The notes under the pieces were generated by a model. That model searched no databases. It was not told the origin of the DNA and saw only the letters and a program-made list of their open reading frames with translations. From contig NC_090291.1 of NCBI RefSeq assembly GCF_037392515.1, positions 43,889,001-43,953,000 of the forward strand: DNA of 64,000 bases, written 5' to 3'. Of this stretch, positions 1 to 12,069 are shown piece after piece. Position numbers and translations under genes: made by a program. This DNA is from Haliotis asinina. Its lineage: Eukaryota > Mollusca > Gastropoda > Lepetellida > Haliotidae. Position 1 is the stretch's first letter; each line of letters begins with the position of its first letter.

Positions 1-683
1 GATTTAGGAATTTCTAGATAAACGAATCACAGATACGTAATAATATACTTGGTAGTTTACCGCCCTTGCACTGATTGTCCAGAGCTTGTATTTCCAGATT
101 GACAGGGTTCGGAAAAGAAAGGTTCACAGTATCTCAGTTTGCTTTATTGAAATATACATATGTATCAACAAATTTCTTTCCATCACATATTACTTTATTA
201 GATATTTTGGGGATAATATTGGAGACACACTTCATAGTAATAGTAAAATTAGACTTAATTTCACATAGTTTTGAAATTAGTAAATGAATGTTCAATACAA
301 TAGTATGTTTAAACGTTATGCATTTATATGTAGTATTTGCATTGAGACGAGGTAAGGAATGCATGTGATTCTGTAACGGCGTGTGCGGATTAACAATTGG
401 TAGTGACATCCTTTCACTTAATCCATAATCCTAACGTTCTGAAAAATTATGGATACTCACCAACGCACAAAACAAATAAAGGTCAAATATGTTATTGATG
501 CACAAAACCGTACACATCCCCCAACCCATGTCAGTATTTACCTACATATACCGATGTCCATAGTAGACGCCTTCCCTGTAATAAACAATGCTTGTCATGG
601 AAATAACTGCAATTTAGAAGAGAATCGTAATTTTATTAAAGTGTATTGACATTATGCAATAATCACCAGTCGTGATTAGGAAG

Positions 684-776
684 CGGGTGGCCAAGAGGTA
701 ATAGCACTGCTAAGAGTCCTGGTTCGATTCGCAAAATGACACATGAAACCAGTTCTTGATATTCTGGGAGGAATTT
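684..776 (+). repeat. SINE B head, degraded
   Basis: TGGCCAAGAGGTAA and GGTTCGATTCG mark the tRNA-like head. Confidence 0.4.
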
Positions 777-984
777 TAAGGGAGTTTTAATTATGATTAT
801 TTCCTTTTTAAATTTAAATGCTTATGAGTTTCTTATCTTAACTGGAAGGGGGTTCGGTGGGGTAGATCTGTGTGCATTGTAAAGTCACCTTGGCGATAAA
901 TGTCGCTTTACATCGCGATTGCCATGACAAGTATTGTATTAGATACACACTGTCCTGTTTGCAGTGGGGCGTGGCACCACTTTT

Positions 985-1070
985 GTATGTATGTATGTAT
1001 GTATGTATGTATGTATGTATGTATGTATGTATGTATGTATGTATGTATGTATGTATGTATGTATGTATGT
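985..1070. repeat. (TATG)n microsatellite
   Basis: About 21 TATG units; overlapping frames of Cys-Met-Tyr-Val or His-Thr-Tyr-Ile repeats are repeat-made. Confidence 0.95.
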
Positions 1071-1713
1071 TCGTTTGCGTGCGTGCATACGTGCGTGAGT
1101 GAGTGCTTCCCTTCGTATGTAAACATATATCGCTTGAAATGTATAATGGAATATACACAATATATCGGTATGTAGTTTGAAATTAGTTTTAGCACTAAGG
1201 ATACTGTACATAGATATAGATTTGCACTTCCATCTACGTTGAATAATCGTCATTTGAAAAGAAGTAAACTTCATTAAGTACTTTGTGTAAGACGTTATCT
1301 ACAATCAAACTTATTGCATGTTGTGGATTCATGCCAGTTTTTTAAAATGCTTTAAATATTATACTGTTTTCCTAACGAGTTCATTCCATAGTATTGTTAA
1401 AGTAACATTCTTCACTGTTTAACCGTTGTTGCTTCATGAGTTCAGCCCAGTTTTTGCACTAACGTCAGCTTTCTGCATTAAAATAAGTCAACGAGAATAT
1501 ATCGAATATGTCAGGGACCTGGGCACAGCAGGAGTTTCCAGAAACTACCGTCATCCATTGTCATTTCAAGAACGTTTCATGTTACACGGTAAAGCCTTTA
1601 CAACACCGGTAGTGTGATTTGTAAAACATATTTTTGATGACTTGGCATCTTGGTCAGACACACGACCTTGACACTGACAGTTGATTTCCGAGTTTCTGGA
1701 ACTAGCAATGTCA

Positions 1714-1930
1714 TGACGTCACCCAAAGCATATGACGTCACCTATTGTGCTATACCTTGACAGAGCCAATACGGTATGCCCCCAAAACAGCCCGTCTCCG
1801 AACTGAGGAGGAGATTGAGGCGCACCGTGTGTAGGAGCCGAGGCGATCCCAACTATTACAGGGACCGGGAGTAAAGCCACGTGCAACACACGTGTCTAGT
1901 CCCTTCGGGAGGGTAGGTATCCATAGCAAC
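1714..1930. promoter_or_regulatory. CRE pair and X-box cluster
   Basis: Two palindromic CREs (TGACGTCA at 1714-1721 and 1733-1740, 19 bp apart), then a GC-rich stretch with CACGTG and ACACGTGT, then GTATCCATAGCAAC (1917-1930), an RFX-type X-box. A third TGACGTCA is at 2443. No gene start was identified next to them. Confidence 0.35.
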
Positions 1931-2080
1931 GGACGGGCTTGCAGTGAAACACCTTACAGTGATGCTCCGAATACACAAACCTTACATCCTACCGGATTCC
2001 TGCAAGATATTGTACACTGAGTGACCCCTGTGCCAGTAGCCCCAACGAATGTAGTATCTGTAATGTCTCTGGGACAGTTA

Positions 2081-2243
2081 GGGAGTGAGTTTAGTTTTAC
2101 GCCGCTTTTAGCAATATTCCTGCAATAACACGGCTGCGAATACCACAAATGGGCTTCAAACATTGTACTCATGTGGGCATTCGAACCCGTGTCTTCGGCG
2201 TAAATAGCGAACGCTGTAACCACTAGACTACACCACCGCCCCG
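2081..2243 (-). repeat. SINE B, near full length
   Basis: On the minus strand a tRNA-like head with A box TAGTCTAGTGGTTA and B box GGTTCGAATGC, then body and shared tail GCGGCGTAAAACTAAACTCA. Confidence 0.75.
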
Positions 2244-2469
2244 GTTCTCAACGAACCCAACACAGTGGTAAGATTGCGACCAGATGAACCGGATGATGAG
2301 ACGCAATTACCCGGCTGATTGTGTGTGATCATACCCCTCTATTGTGGAACGTTGTTCATAATATCACTAGTTTATCTGGCCCTGACCTTCCACAATAGAA
2401 CGTTTCAAGTTACTTCCTACTCATAAAACCCGTACCCAGAAATGACGTCATTATCCAGAATTAAACCCA

Positions 2470-4260
2470 GTGATGGTTTATAAACAAATCTGCAAATTGC
2501 TTCGCTGCTTTTAGTGGGCAAGCTGCAGTAAAGCGAATGCATAAACGACACACCAGGTTTGAATTTGGACTAAACATCCAAATGTTACAAATTCTTATTT
2601 TCAATAAACCTCGGATGTTTAACTTCCGGTACATGGCCGCCATGTTGGTTGTCATCCGGGTATGCGGATTACTGCAAGGCGATGGTTAGACGTGTTGGTG
2701 GATCTGATACCTGATGCGTCGTTTATTCGTTTGTTGTTTTATCTATCTATTTATTTATCTAACACGGTGACTGACACAGTTCCGCTGTTGTTTGTGTTCC
2801 CATTGCATGACGACCCCTTGGTGTTCCAAGTAATGATCACATGTCGCGGTCACGTGTCGTTGTGGTAACCAATCAGTGGAATAATCATAAGTTCTTTTGT
2901 CAGATAACTTTCTGAATCACATAATGAGTTATCTCAACCTAATTTGGCTCAATCAGTTACGGTTATTATGAAATATTATGTAATTAATAATATCTAACCA
3001 TTTATACCATTTCTTAAATTCGGTGGAAAATGAAACAAAAATGTATCATGTTTTGCTTTTTTAATATTATTATTATTATTATTTCAGTTTTCTTTAATAT
3101 GCCTTAATTTCACATTTCAGAAGAAGTATTAGAGTGAAGTAGGGCGTCCCAGTCAAGTTGGTGTCTGGTCAGGGAGCATACCAGACTGTTTCTTTCATCG
3201 AAGCATCGATTGGAGATTTTGTACATTTTGTTTCGATTAGAAAAGCTTTTCTTCCGGTTTTGGTACAACTATTTTACTATCCCACGTTACAGCGTATGCT
3301 TTATGGTGACTTTGTTAATGCGTCTCACTCTACTCTGCGAACTCAATCAGCTTCCATTGCTGAAACTGCGCCTTGGTGAAACAGAATCGAATGCTGAAAC
3401 AGTTTAAAACGAAGCCATAAAGCGCGCACTTGCTGTACATGTGTATGTCCAAACTGTTGACAAAAGTAAGGAATATTTCATATTTGTTATTTATTTGCAT
3501 ATATTTATTTAAAGGCTAACTTAAAGCATTTGGTTGTTATAACAAGTGTTATATTCGCAACAGCTAGGCATAAAAAGGGTTTGAAAATCAACCGAGGGAA
3601 GAAACCGATTCACGTGTGATTTACTATTCCTCACTGCCATTACGATTTTTATCCCGATATATTTTCTTCCATTGTACATAAATTGATATACACTATTAAT
3701 TAGTAACAGCTCAGAATAACTACCGAAAGGAAAGACAAACGACTACGGCCACACCGGAATATACTTCTTCATTCGTGGTTGATTTTACGAGTCTGGAAAT
3801 CTGAATTGCTGCGAACTGACTCCAGTATATAATGAGGCCCAAACTGGTTACATATAAATTTCAAACTGCCTCACAAACCAGTTTCGGTGCGAGTGTGGCC
3901 ACGGCAAAGTGATGGGAAAACGTGTTGAAAAGACTGAAAAGCGTTTACTAAAAAGTGTTGAAGAAAATTTGAAAATATTTACTTGACATTTCAAGTCAGT
4001 TCATTGCTGTACAGAACGGACTTTGAGCTTTCAGAGCGGTGTGTTGTTCTCTGCGTGTTCAAGTATATATGGTCCCTCTAGCGCCACTGTTGAAACAGCT
4101 CTTGTAATTAAAAACTTCATTAAACTACCCGCCATTTGAGTCATGTCTTTATTCCTATCAGCATTACATGGATTCAGAGATAATATCGCAGGAATGAGGA
4201 GTCCGTTTCATGTTGCAGAAACGAGGGTCCGTTTCTAAAATCTAAAATTGCTCCTCAGCA
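2470..4260. other. No gene seen
   Basis: AT-rich, with a short (ATT)n run near 3065. Only short frames without family features. Confidence 0.4.
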
Positions 4261-4261
4261 A

Positions 4262-4412
4262 TCAATGCTTATCGTAAAATCGGGATCGGGTGGTCAGACT
4301 CACTGACTTGGTTCACATGTCATCGTATCAAAGTTGCACAGGTCGGTGATCATGCTGTTGATCACTGGATTGTCTGTACAAAAAAAACCCGATAATTTAC
4401 ATTGCTGAGTAA
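4262..4412 (+). repeat. SINE A fragment
   Basis: CGGGATCGGGTGGTCAGACT, GATCATGCTGTTGATCACTG and ATTGCTGAGT match the family. Confidence 0.65.
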
Positions 4413-4837
4413 ATCAAACAAACCAAATCCGTTTCACAATGCAATCTTAGGACTTAGATTAGTCTGTCGTCAGATCCTGAAACAAATATACTCAAGACAG
4501 CTCATACAAGTCTAAAATATGTTGTAAGTCCAGATTACCAAAGTTTCGGGAAATAGAACAAAAATTCCGTGTATCTTTTTCATTATAGATCATGAATATA
4601 GTGTAAGAAACGTTATGTTCTGAAAATATGTTCATTTCAAAGATGATATGTTAGTCAAGGCTAAGGTGATCGTATCTTCCATACGTTAACATTAGCCCAA
4701 AATAATCGAAGTCCAGATATTGCTTTGTAGAACGAGAGTTCCCCTACCAGTCTACTGCTTGATCCCAATGTGAAGCAAGTGATTGACTTTGTTGATTGTG
4801 TGTCATCGTACCCGATGCATGTGTAAGTGACTGCTAC

Positions 4838-4970
4838 GACGGTGGTGCAGGATACGCTCAACGTTTAACGAACGGCAGGATGGGCACAATTTGTCAAGCC
4901 CATTTCTGGTGTCCCCCACAGTGATATTGCTAGAATAGTGCTAAAAGCGGCGCAAACCCACACTCATTTA
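4838..4970 (+). repeat. SINE B fragment
   Basis: GCCCATTTCTGGTGTCCCCC, then ATTGCTAGAATAGTGCTAAA and the tail ending CACTCATT. Confidence 0.6.
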
Positions 4971-5014
4971 CAAACACAAGGTGTCATCATTTACTACAGT
5001 GAACTATGAACACT

Positions 5015-5146
5015 TGAACAACGGGGAGATTTTTGGAGATATACAACATCTTTATCATTAATATAAGCGACGTTTCAGTGTAGTTCCTTAATACCGGTGT
5101 GAGCTATGTCGAAGTTGTTTATCAATTGAACTCTCCCCGTCGTTCA
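5015..5146 (-). mobile_element. Small foldback element related to that at 14.2 kb
   Basis: TGAACAACGGGGAGA (5015-5029) and TCTCCCCGTCGTTCA (5132-5146) are inverted with one mismatch. Inside, on the minus strand, ACACTGAAACGTCGC repeats the motif at 14.2 kb, and CAAATGACACTCAAAGAAGT follows downstream. Confidence 0.5.
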
Positions 5147-5861
5147 TCACATTTCCAAATGACACTCAAAGAAGTCATAAACATGATGCAGTCGGTAGAA
5201 TAGTTCAATGGTCTCTGGGTTTTCGTATTGTGTTTTGTTATCACAATATCAACACTGGTTTGACTGGTCCAGAATCAATATTTACAGGAAATCGTGACAT
5301 AGACTGAAGAGTTAACCAACAGATATTCATACAACGTACACGCTTCTGCATGTTGAGGTATACTTCCTAGATTCATCTATTGAGACTCAAAAGTTTCACG
5401 CAATATATCTCTGTGGTTGTAGGTTCGAATCCCATATTCACCTCGGTTTTGGTCAGTTTGTCTGAGGAGTCGCATTACTGCGTACCATGACACGATGGGC
5501 GTGATACGATGGGCGTGGCACAATGGTCGTGGCGCGATGCTATGCTAGCTGCTAGGGATGACTGGCGCCTCAGACTGGACTATAGACCCTGGGTTCCACA
5601 AATAGTCATCATCTGAGAACTGCATCACTGCTACATACGACTAGCTGAGTATAGCTGTAATACATGACTCGGCAAAGAAAATCCCGATGTGCCACACCCA
5701 AATGGGATATCACATCATGACATTGTTGGAGCTTTTATGAGAGCTTACTGTCATTGTACACTTGGGTATAGACTAACAGCTAGTCTATGAAATGAACATA
5801 TTTTACTGAAAAAACGTTCATAATGAAAAACATAATATAATGAAATGGAGCCCTGACACTT

Positions 5862-5950
5862 TCTATGGAAATTTAGACTTGCCACATTTTCTAGACTTGC
5901 ATGGGCTTTCTTGGATATTTATGCTTCAGGGTCTGTACGACAGACTAACT
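5862..5950 (-). repeat. Low-copy dispersed repeat, inverse copy
   Basis: GCCACATTTTCTAGACTTGC to CTTCAGGGTCTGTACGACAG, reverse complement of 52300-52375. Confidence 0.6.
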
Positions 5951-6447
5951 TGGGTAGGCCTCGGTCAAATTCGAATCAGCTTTTCCAAAATGTCTGTGAA
6001 AATATATTGACACAAAACTTTAATAAAAACTGCAAGCACGTATCACAAAATCGTACAGTCTTGTATCAGTGACAGATCTGTCATTACTTGTTCAGCTTGG
6101 TCAATGGGTGTACAGTCTGTCATCGTGTGCTCACACCTGTCATATAGTCAACGTTGTCAGCTTGAGGACACCGACTGCTCTATCTTACAACTGCCGCTTG
6201 AAAAATACACCAGGTTCTAAAAAGTTGACAGATTAGCTTTTGTCGTGTGGAAAATCTAGAGTTCTTGAACTTCTTCTTTTGAGAGGCATATGTAACCTGG
6301 CACATTATACTCAAAGAAGTTGGATACTACAGTATGGCCACATACAAAAACAGCTATTTTCTACTGATGCCTAACTGGGAAGCACATTTCCAACCACTGC
6401 ATCTTTACGTTTTCACCATGACCATTTCCTCCCAAATTTGAAACGCC

Positions 6448-6496
6448 GCAACACATCTGGAATACTGCTAAAAGCAGCGTTCAGCCACACTCTCTA
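6448..6496 (+). repeat. SINE B tail fragment abutting gene 1
   Basis: CTGGAATACTGCTAAAAGC and the following bases match the 3' tail of the tRNA-headed SINE family seen elsewhere in the window. It lies where the promoter of member 1 would be expected. Confidence 0.6.
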
Positions 6497-6550
6497 GGTC
6501 CTGCGACGGTGACTTCAGCAGCAACTACAGTCTATACGTATACTACCGGG

Positions 6551-6838
6551 ATGTCTACACTCGCTTTGCTGAAGCTGCAACTGGCGTTAGTCGAGACTAA
6601 ACGCCGTCTCAAAAGAGCATGTGACCAAATACATCTCCTGGACGCCAGATTGGACGACATTCAGCATCGCCGCCACATCGCAAGCAGCAAACCAGCCTTC
6701 CGCTATAACCTTCTGCTCCAACTGAGAGTGACGGAGGGTATACGGAACACGTACTATGAGTACGCATGGAAGAAGGTTGAAGAAATAGCTTACCTCAAGT
6801 ATGAAATACGAAAGTCTGAACAAAGGGTTTCTTCGTAA
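6551..6838 (+). CDS. Small helical protein, family member 1 (histone-type mRNA 3' end)
   Basis: Intronless reading frame of 95 residues; no known family recognised. It shares a core with four other genes in this window: an invariant Gln (residue 26) followed by LLDARLDDIQHR, a short loop, an aromatic residue, then a second helix with G-[IV]-R and Y-x-x-Y (Gly 63). Compared with its relatives the loop is two residues shorter. The predicted fold is a helical hairpin or coiled coil, basic overall, without signal peptide or membrane segment. I chose the first ATG of the conserved frame; the open frame continues upstream without another ATG. A SINE tail fragment ends about 55 bp before the start codon and no good TATA box is visible, so the promoter may be altered. 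A histone-type hairpin follows 38 nt after the stop. Function unknown; a chromatin, sperm or egg role is only a guess. Confidence 0.72.
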   Translation: MSTLALLKLQLALVETKRRLKRACDQIHLLDARLDDIQHRRHIASSKPAFRYNLLLQLRVTEGIRNTYYEYAWKKVEEIAYLKYEIRKSEQRVSS

Positions 6839-6875
6839 ACCGGAAAAAGAAAGTTAAATCACGCTTAATTTCAAA

Positions 6876-6891
6876 GGCCCTTATCAGGGCC
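6876..6891 (+). terminator. Histone-type 3' stem-loop of member 1
   Basis: GGCCCT TATC AGGGCC: a perfect six-pair stem and four-base loop, preceded by CAAA and followed by CAAC, as in animal replication-dependent histone mRNAs. A purine-rich CAAGAAAGAAAC starts 9 nt downstream, the right place and composition for the histone downstream element bound by U7 snRNP. The loop UAUC is slightly off the usual UUUC. No AATAAA lies between the stop codon and the hairpin. Confidence 0.8.
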
Positions 6892-7211
6892 AACAAATCC
6901 AAGAAAGAAACTTTGAAAACAATGACATTATTAGTCTGGGTTCTTTTTATAATTTTAGATGTGTGTAAAAAAATTATCAAATTTAATTCCCCAGAAAAAT
7001 GTAACAATGATGAGAAAAAAGTGTTCAATTGGGTGGTATTTATTTTCATGTTTGTGACTGATACATGTTATTCATACCTTATCGTAATACGGCCACATGA
7101 ATCCTCTTTCCGATTATGTTCCGCTAAATCGCTACAATATACAGCTACTAAATATTTGTTTACATAGTTCATTGTTTATGTTATTATTACTCGGGCGCTA
7201 TATTCACAACT

Positions 7212-7214
<3 letters not shown>

Positions 7215-7275
<61 letters not shown>

Positions 7276-7280
7276 GACAC

Positions 7281-7323
<43 letters not shown>

Positions 7324-7441
7324 TACATACATACATACATACATACATACATACATACATACATACATACATACATACATACATACATACATACATACAT
7401 ACATACATACATACATACATACATGTGTGTGTGTGTGTGTG
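7215..7441. repeat. Compound microsatellite (CA)n(CAGA)n(CATA)n(GT)n
   Basis: Four blocks in order: CA to about 7270, ACAG to about 7320, ACAT to 7424, then GT to 7441. Confidence 0.97.
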
Positions 7442-9300
7442 TATTCCCAAAATACGCATAAATCATGTTACGTGTCATACAAGGAGATGGGGAGATGGAC
7501 TCACCCCTTGTTATTTTCTAAAGTACCAATCTTCGCATATTTTCTACCTAAACTGTCTGCTGTGAAAGGCAAGGTAGACATTAACGGACCACTGACAATT
7601 AGTGAGGAGACCGGGTGCTGTTAACAACTGATTCTAATATGTTGTAGCTTATTTGCATAAATGCCAACAGTACTAGTAATAGTCAGCTTTTATGGTTTGC
7701 ACATATTGGTTTCCGCTGAAAGGAACCGGGTTAGTAAACAAGTTTAAGCATACGTAAATACCCCTCTGTGACACAATGGAAGGAAGAGAAAACATGCCAA
7801 GATGAATGTACAATGTGAGTGGTATAAAATGTTGCAGAAACGAGAAATAAAACTAATCATTGTTAAACAGTATGTGTCATACAGACAATTATTTCAGGTA
7901 AAATCTGGCAGATAAATTTATAAACGAGTGCCCTAGTTAAGAGGTCTTTGTTTGCTATTGAAGAACAGTTCTGGTTTCCAAACAAAATTCATTTTAGGTT
8001 TAACCCATCAGTATAAAAACACATCAGTTGACGTATATTGTCGTAAAGAGTACATGAAAAGAAATAATGAGCAGTGTCTTCATAGGTATGGCCACACGAG
8101 GAAGATGATGATGGAGATATACATCATATGTCATATTATCATTTTGTACGCCTTAAGGTCTATACATTCAAGTCGGATTTAAGTAAAAATTACAGTAGAT
8201 GTTAGAATCGTTTGAAATTACAATTTATATCTCGATAGGGTCGGTGATTCTCAATGTTCGGCCAATAAGGAATTCCATATTTAAAACGGCATATGAAAGA
8301 AAGGATCACGCATAATTTACAGATTTACAGCTTATATAGACTAAGGGTCAGTCTCCGAATATACTCGTACATAATGTTGATAGTAACAAACAGACCCATT
8401 TTAATTTAAAAGTGGCCCCACGGAGACCAGACATTCTGAACCTGATGAAATCTAGACTTGTTTAATGCTTGCTTTAGTACTGCAGAGAAGGCTTGGCATT
8501 AGGCACAACAATGTGGTTCAGGGACTGTAAGATAGACTTACAGTGCGAAGGATTGAATCATCGCGCAGATTAGAACCAACGACATTTGAAACTCAAGGTG
8601 GAACAAGTTTACTAACATAACTTGGTGTTGTGTTATTAACAATTTTGTAAAACATGGTCATTTTATGAAAGTTTTACAACCGGTGAAAATCAGTTTCTTT
8701 GTATATTTTATGATGGCTGGCACCACGAACAGCACCACGCACAGTTCTCAGAGCGCCAAGATTGAGCTTTTCAAGTATATCTGTTTGTGGTTTGGGTACA
8801 ATTATCCCATACATGACTGCAATGATAAAAAAAGATAATATGAATTGTTTGTACCTAGTTTATAATGTTCGAACGATACTTGAGACTTCCTAAGACACCA
8901 TTGGTGCAACTGGTTTTAGTGCAGTCGTTAATGTCTTTGGTACATCAGCAATCATGCTGAATCGTAAGACTTAAATGTTTACGACTTTGAACGAAATTAG
9001 TGATGTTACCATTCATTGTTAATTAGAGTTGGTTGCTATTTACGAGTAAAGAGTATTCTGTCTTGTTGGGATTAAAAGATGCTTGCCATTTTTCTACCCA
9101 TTCCGTACATTTCTGTAAATCATTGTTTATATGGAGTTCATGCCCAGCCACAATGTCTGTTCACGGCGCTACGTACATTACTATCCCCGGTCATAGGACA
9201 CTATCGTACTTCCCGATGCTTTTTTCAACTCCATGGGGACTATACAGTCATGCTACCTGTTAGGTTCAATGAACTGCACGTTCATATTGCCAGCACATCC
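7442..9300. other. No gene seen
   Basis: AT-rich intergenic DNA between members 1 and 2; short frames only. Confidence 0.4.
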
Positions 9301-9309
9301 TCATGGTGG

Positions 9310-9455
9310 TTGAACTGAGGCATTGTGGATCTAAGTATCTTGTCCAAGGATACTACGCAAATATGCCACCTGGGGACCCGAACTTTGGTGCCTCGACCGG
9401 GGACCGAACCCTGGCCTTCAGCGTGATAGACAGGGGCCTTGTCACTGCATTATTG
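9310..9455 (-). repeat. tRNA-derived SINE-like fragment, other family
   Basis: The minus strand shows GGGTTCGGTCCCC (B-box type) after CTGTCTATCACGC, resembling a tRNA-Asp anticodon arm, followed by TCGGGTCCCCAGGTGGCAT. No intact cloverleaf is seen. Confidence 0.4.
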
Positions 9456-9849
9456 TGCTCCATCGCAAAGATATATAGAACTCACTTCTACTCATTTGTC
9501 AACAACGATAACTCCTGTATAGTAATTGAGGAGCGCCATAACATGCCGATATGATACGAATTAGGGATCATCGTGTCATAATGCAACAGTTATCAGTTTA
9601 ACAGGAAACGATTAGTGACTCGGCTAGTAAGCCTGGCCAATTTTTCGGTTTATGAAAGCAAAAACGCAAACATATTTGCATTTTGAGACATTTCATAATG
9701 CATAAACGCAGAAAAAAATGAAGTGCAATTCATTTATCAACTGATATTATTCTACAGGCTGAGGATAACGTTTAAAATGTTGAAGGTGTTGCTATAAAAC
9801 TGCCATCTCCATCAATTCAAAACTGTTCCCTAGCAACAACCATATCTAA

Positions 9850-10110
9850 CACGTTTGGTTAATTAACCAACAAGCAGTCTCTCGAACACAAAAGCGGCGT
9901 GGGCCTGATGGTATCAGGCAGAAATCCATCAGGCTTTAACCAGCCTAGCTGGAACTAATTAACACTACTCTCTTGAACGTAACAATACACGCTTGATCAA
10001 CTTAAACTGACGTTAATTAATTATGAAAACAGACTTTACGTTCTGTGATCTTAATTATCCAGTTAAAGATGGTTGTCTGGTAGTTGTAGACAATTAACGT
10101 CAATTAAGGT
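9850..10110. promoter_or_regulatory. TTAATTA-rich block upstream of member 2
   Basis: At least four TAATTA or TTAATTA sites and a TCAATTAAGG within 260 bp. The segment around AACTGACGTTAATTAATTA has a relative at 12087-12140. Confidence 0.35.
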
Positions 10111-10219
10111 AACAATGCGAGCGAGACGACACATTCTGTCACACGCTGACATAGAGTGTTTTATAGTCCTTGTTAAAGGGAAAGTTAAACATGGCATTAA
10201 CAGCCTTTCACGTGATACA

Positions 10220-10227
10220 TATAAATA
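10220..10227 (+). promoter_or_regulatory. TATA box of member 2
   Basis: TATAAATA lies 40 bp before the start codon. A possible initiator (CAGTCACCAC) begins about 18 bp downstream, giving a leader of only about 10-20 nt, similar to the compact promoters of histone genes. Confidence 0.6.
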
Positions 10228-10259
10228 CTTCAGCGCAGTCACCACATCCCATTCCCACC

Positions 10260-10598
10260 ATGGCAATCGTCTACTCCATTAACCGCGATATGCTGGAAAA
10301 CGACCTCTACGACTGTGAAGAAAGGTTCCTGAAAGCCCGCGACCAGGTTGTGCTTCTGTCACAAAGAATGAAAGAGATCAACCACCGTTACGAAAAAGCC
10401 AAATCTAACGGTCAGAGAGCGTTCGTCCTTCACCTTAGACTACGGAAGGTCATCCTGGAGGGGATGATGGGTGTGTACATGGAGTATCTAGACAGAAAGG
10501 CCAAGGACATGGTGCGCCTACGGTTCAGTCTGGTGGAGATAGAAGAAGCACAACGGAATGCCGAAGGACGCCATGAAGAGACGGAGATGGAGTTGTAA
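10260..10598 (+). CDS. Small helical protein, family member 2 (histone-type mRNA 3' end)
   Basis: Intronless frame of 112 residues starting at CACCATGG, a strong initiation context, with a TATA box 40 bp upstream. The family core is present: Gln 29, then LLSQRMKEINHRYEKA, a loop containing NGQRAF, and the second helix RLRKVILEGMMGVYMEYL (Gly 68). It has the longest C-terminal tail of the family, about 25 charged residues rich in Glu and Arg, making it more acidic than its relatives. The whole protein looks alpha-helical, with no signal peptide or membrane segment. The upstream 250 bp are rich in TTAATTA motifs. A histone-type hairpin follows 25 nt after the stop. Function unknown. Confidence 0.75.
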   Translation: MAIVYSINRDMLENDLYDCEERFLKARDQVVLLSQRMKEINHRYEKAKSNGQRAFVLHLRLRKVILEGMMGVYMEYLDRKAKDMVRLRFSLVEIEEAQRNAEGRHEETEMEL

Positions 10599-10622
10599 AC
10601 TGGAATCATCCAGGCTTAAAAA

Positions 10623-10638
10623 GGCTCTTTTAAGAGCC
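10623..10638 (+). terminator. Histone-type 3' stem-loop of member 2
   Basis: GGCTCT TTTA AGAGCC, a perfect six-pair stem with a UUUA loop, preceded by AAAAA and followed by AGC. TGAAAGATGA, a good histone downstream element candidate, begins 13 nt downstream. Confidence 0.87.
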
Positions 10639-10699
10639 AGCAATTCATCCTGAAAGATGACTTGAAAAAATGATTATGCGTGTGGTTGCCACACCCAAA

Positions 10700-11870
10700 A
10701 ATATTGTATAACTGTATGAAGGTGGCCTAGACTGGTCTAGGTCTGTACCTAATCAACTCTGGCCAAGATAATCTAGTGACTGATATGAACATCGGTGTAG
10801 GTAGAAAACCCTATTTCCCAGCATTCAGTCAGGCGGAGAACAACCGAGGCAGGGATTACTGGGTAGAGTATAGAAGTCAACATGTGCAATTTCGGTAAAT
10901 TTTTATTGAAGAGTATCGTATGTTGAAATAGGTATTAGAGTGCTGGTTAGATTAAAAAGTCGAACTCAATTGTGGAAAATACTAAAACGTAAGAAAAATA
11001 GGAGGTACCTATGACAATGATTACTTTAAGGAGAAAAGTGGTAGTACCAATGACATCAGAGAACTAACCCATACAGTGGGTATAAATGTTGTACAATGTC
11101 AGTGGGAAGTACGATCATGGCCAATCAGTAGATACGTCACATATTTATACCAACATCAAGGGGTGGTAGATACCTTTGTATGGATGGTTTTATGTAGCAA
11201 GTGGGCAAGGGGAAACGGGACGACTCGATATAATGGAAGTGCGTGGAGAAGAACTGTAAGTCCGCAGTTTCTACCCCGAATGGCATCATCACCCTGACAT
11301 CAACACCCTGACATCAACACCCTGACACTCACATCCATGTGGGAGATGAACCAATCGTTCAAGTGAGACGAAACTCACGCATTTACAACTATACAGAAGG
11401 CTTGCTGGAACGGTCGCCTGAAAAAAATCATCGAGAGGTTGCGTTTTCTGAAAGAGGGGAGAAACTGAATGAAGATTCATCTTGTTCAGTAAGGCGCCAG
11501 GCAAAGACAACCATCAATAAGGAGGAAAACATGCCGACATAGACCGCATGTTGAGGCTCTGCAACACCGACGACAGAGGGATGATGTCATCGACGTCTTC
11601 TATTACGACACAGGATGCTGTAACATCTCTTTGGTGAAGGCCATTCCGAAACTCGGACCAATAAAGTAAACATTCCCCAATGTTTCACACAACAAATGAC
11701 TGTATATTTTTAATTAACTTTAATTCTTCCCATATTGATTTTTATGGTTTTAAATATTTATTTAAGTATAAAAAATGTATTATATTCATCAAGCATTGTG
11801 ATTTATGCATTTAATAATATTTATTTTCGTGTGTGAGTGGATGCGCGAGTGTGGGTTTGTTGGCAAACCT
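10700..11870. other. No firm gene; weak short frame with poly(A) signal
   Basis: A 67-residue frame at 11339-11542 lacks an ATG at its start and matches nothing I know. AATAAA at 11660 follows. Three CCCTGACATCAACA repeats lie at 11290-11330. I do not call a gene. Confidence 0.3.
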
Positions 11871-11878
11871 TTGTGTGG

Positions 11879-12060
11879 TGAGTGAGTTTAGTTTATTCCA
11901 GCTATATCGCGGCGGTCTGAAAAAAATCGGGTCCTGGCCAGACAATCCAGTGATCAGCAACATGAGCATCGATCTGCGCGATTGGGAATCGATGCCATGT
12001 GACAACCAAGTCAACGAGTCTGATCATCCGATCCCGTTAGTCGCTTCTTACGACAAGCGA
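11879..12060 (-). repeat. SINE A, internally shortened
   Basis: GTGAGTGAGTTTAGTTTATT, then CAGACAATCCAGTGATCAGC to CGCTTCTTACGACAAGCGA. About 20 bp of the tail region and the head end are missing. Confidence 0.8.
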
Positions 12061-12069
12061 CGTTTTTGT

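Noticed and set aside
2081-2243. A real tRNA gene from A- and B-box-like words
   Set aside because: No cloverleaf closes; the sequence continues into the SINE body and tail.
3740-4140. Possible LTR-like segment with TATATAA-type word
   Set aside because: No second copy, no defined ends and no associated coding region in the window.
7097-7624. Long open frames across the compound microsatellite
   Set aside because: They consist of His-Thr-Tyr-Ile or Cys-Met-Tyr-Val runs dictated by the tetranucleotide repeats.
11339-11542. 67-residue frame with a downstream AATAAA
   Set aside because: No ATG at the frame start, no recognisable domain and no splice partners found.
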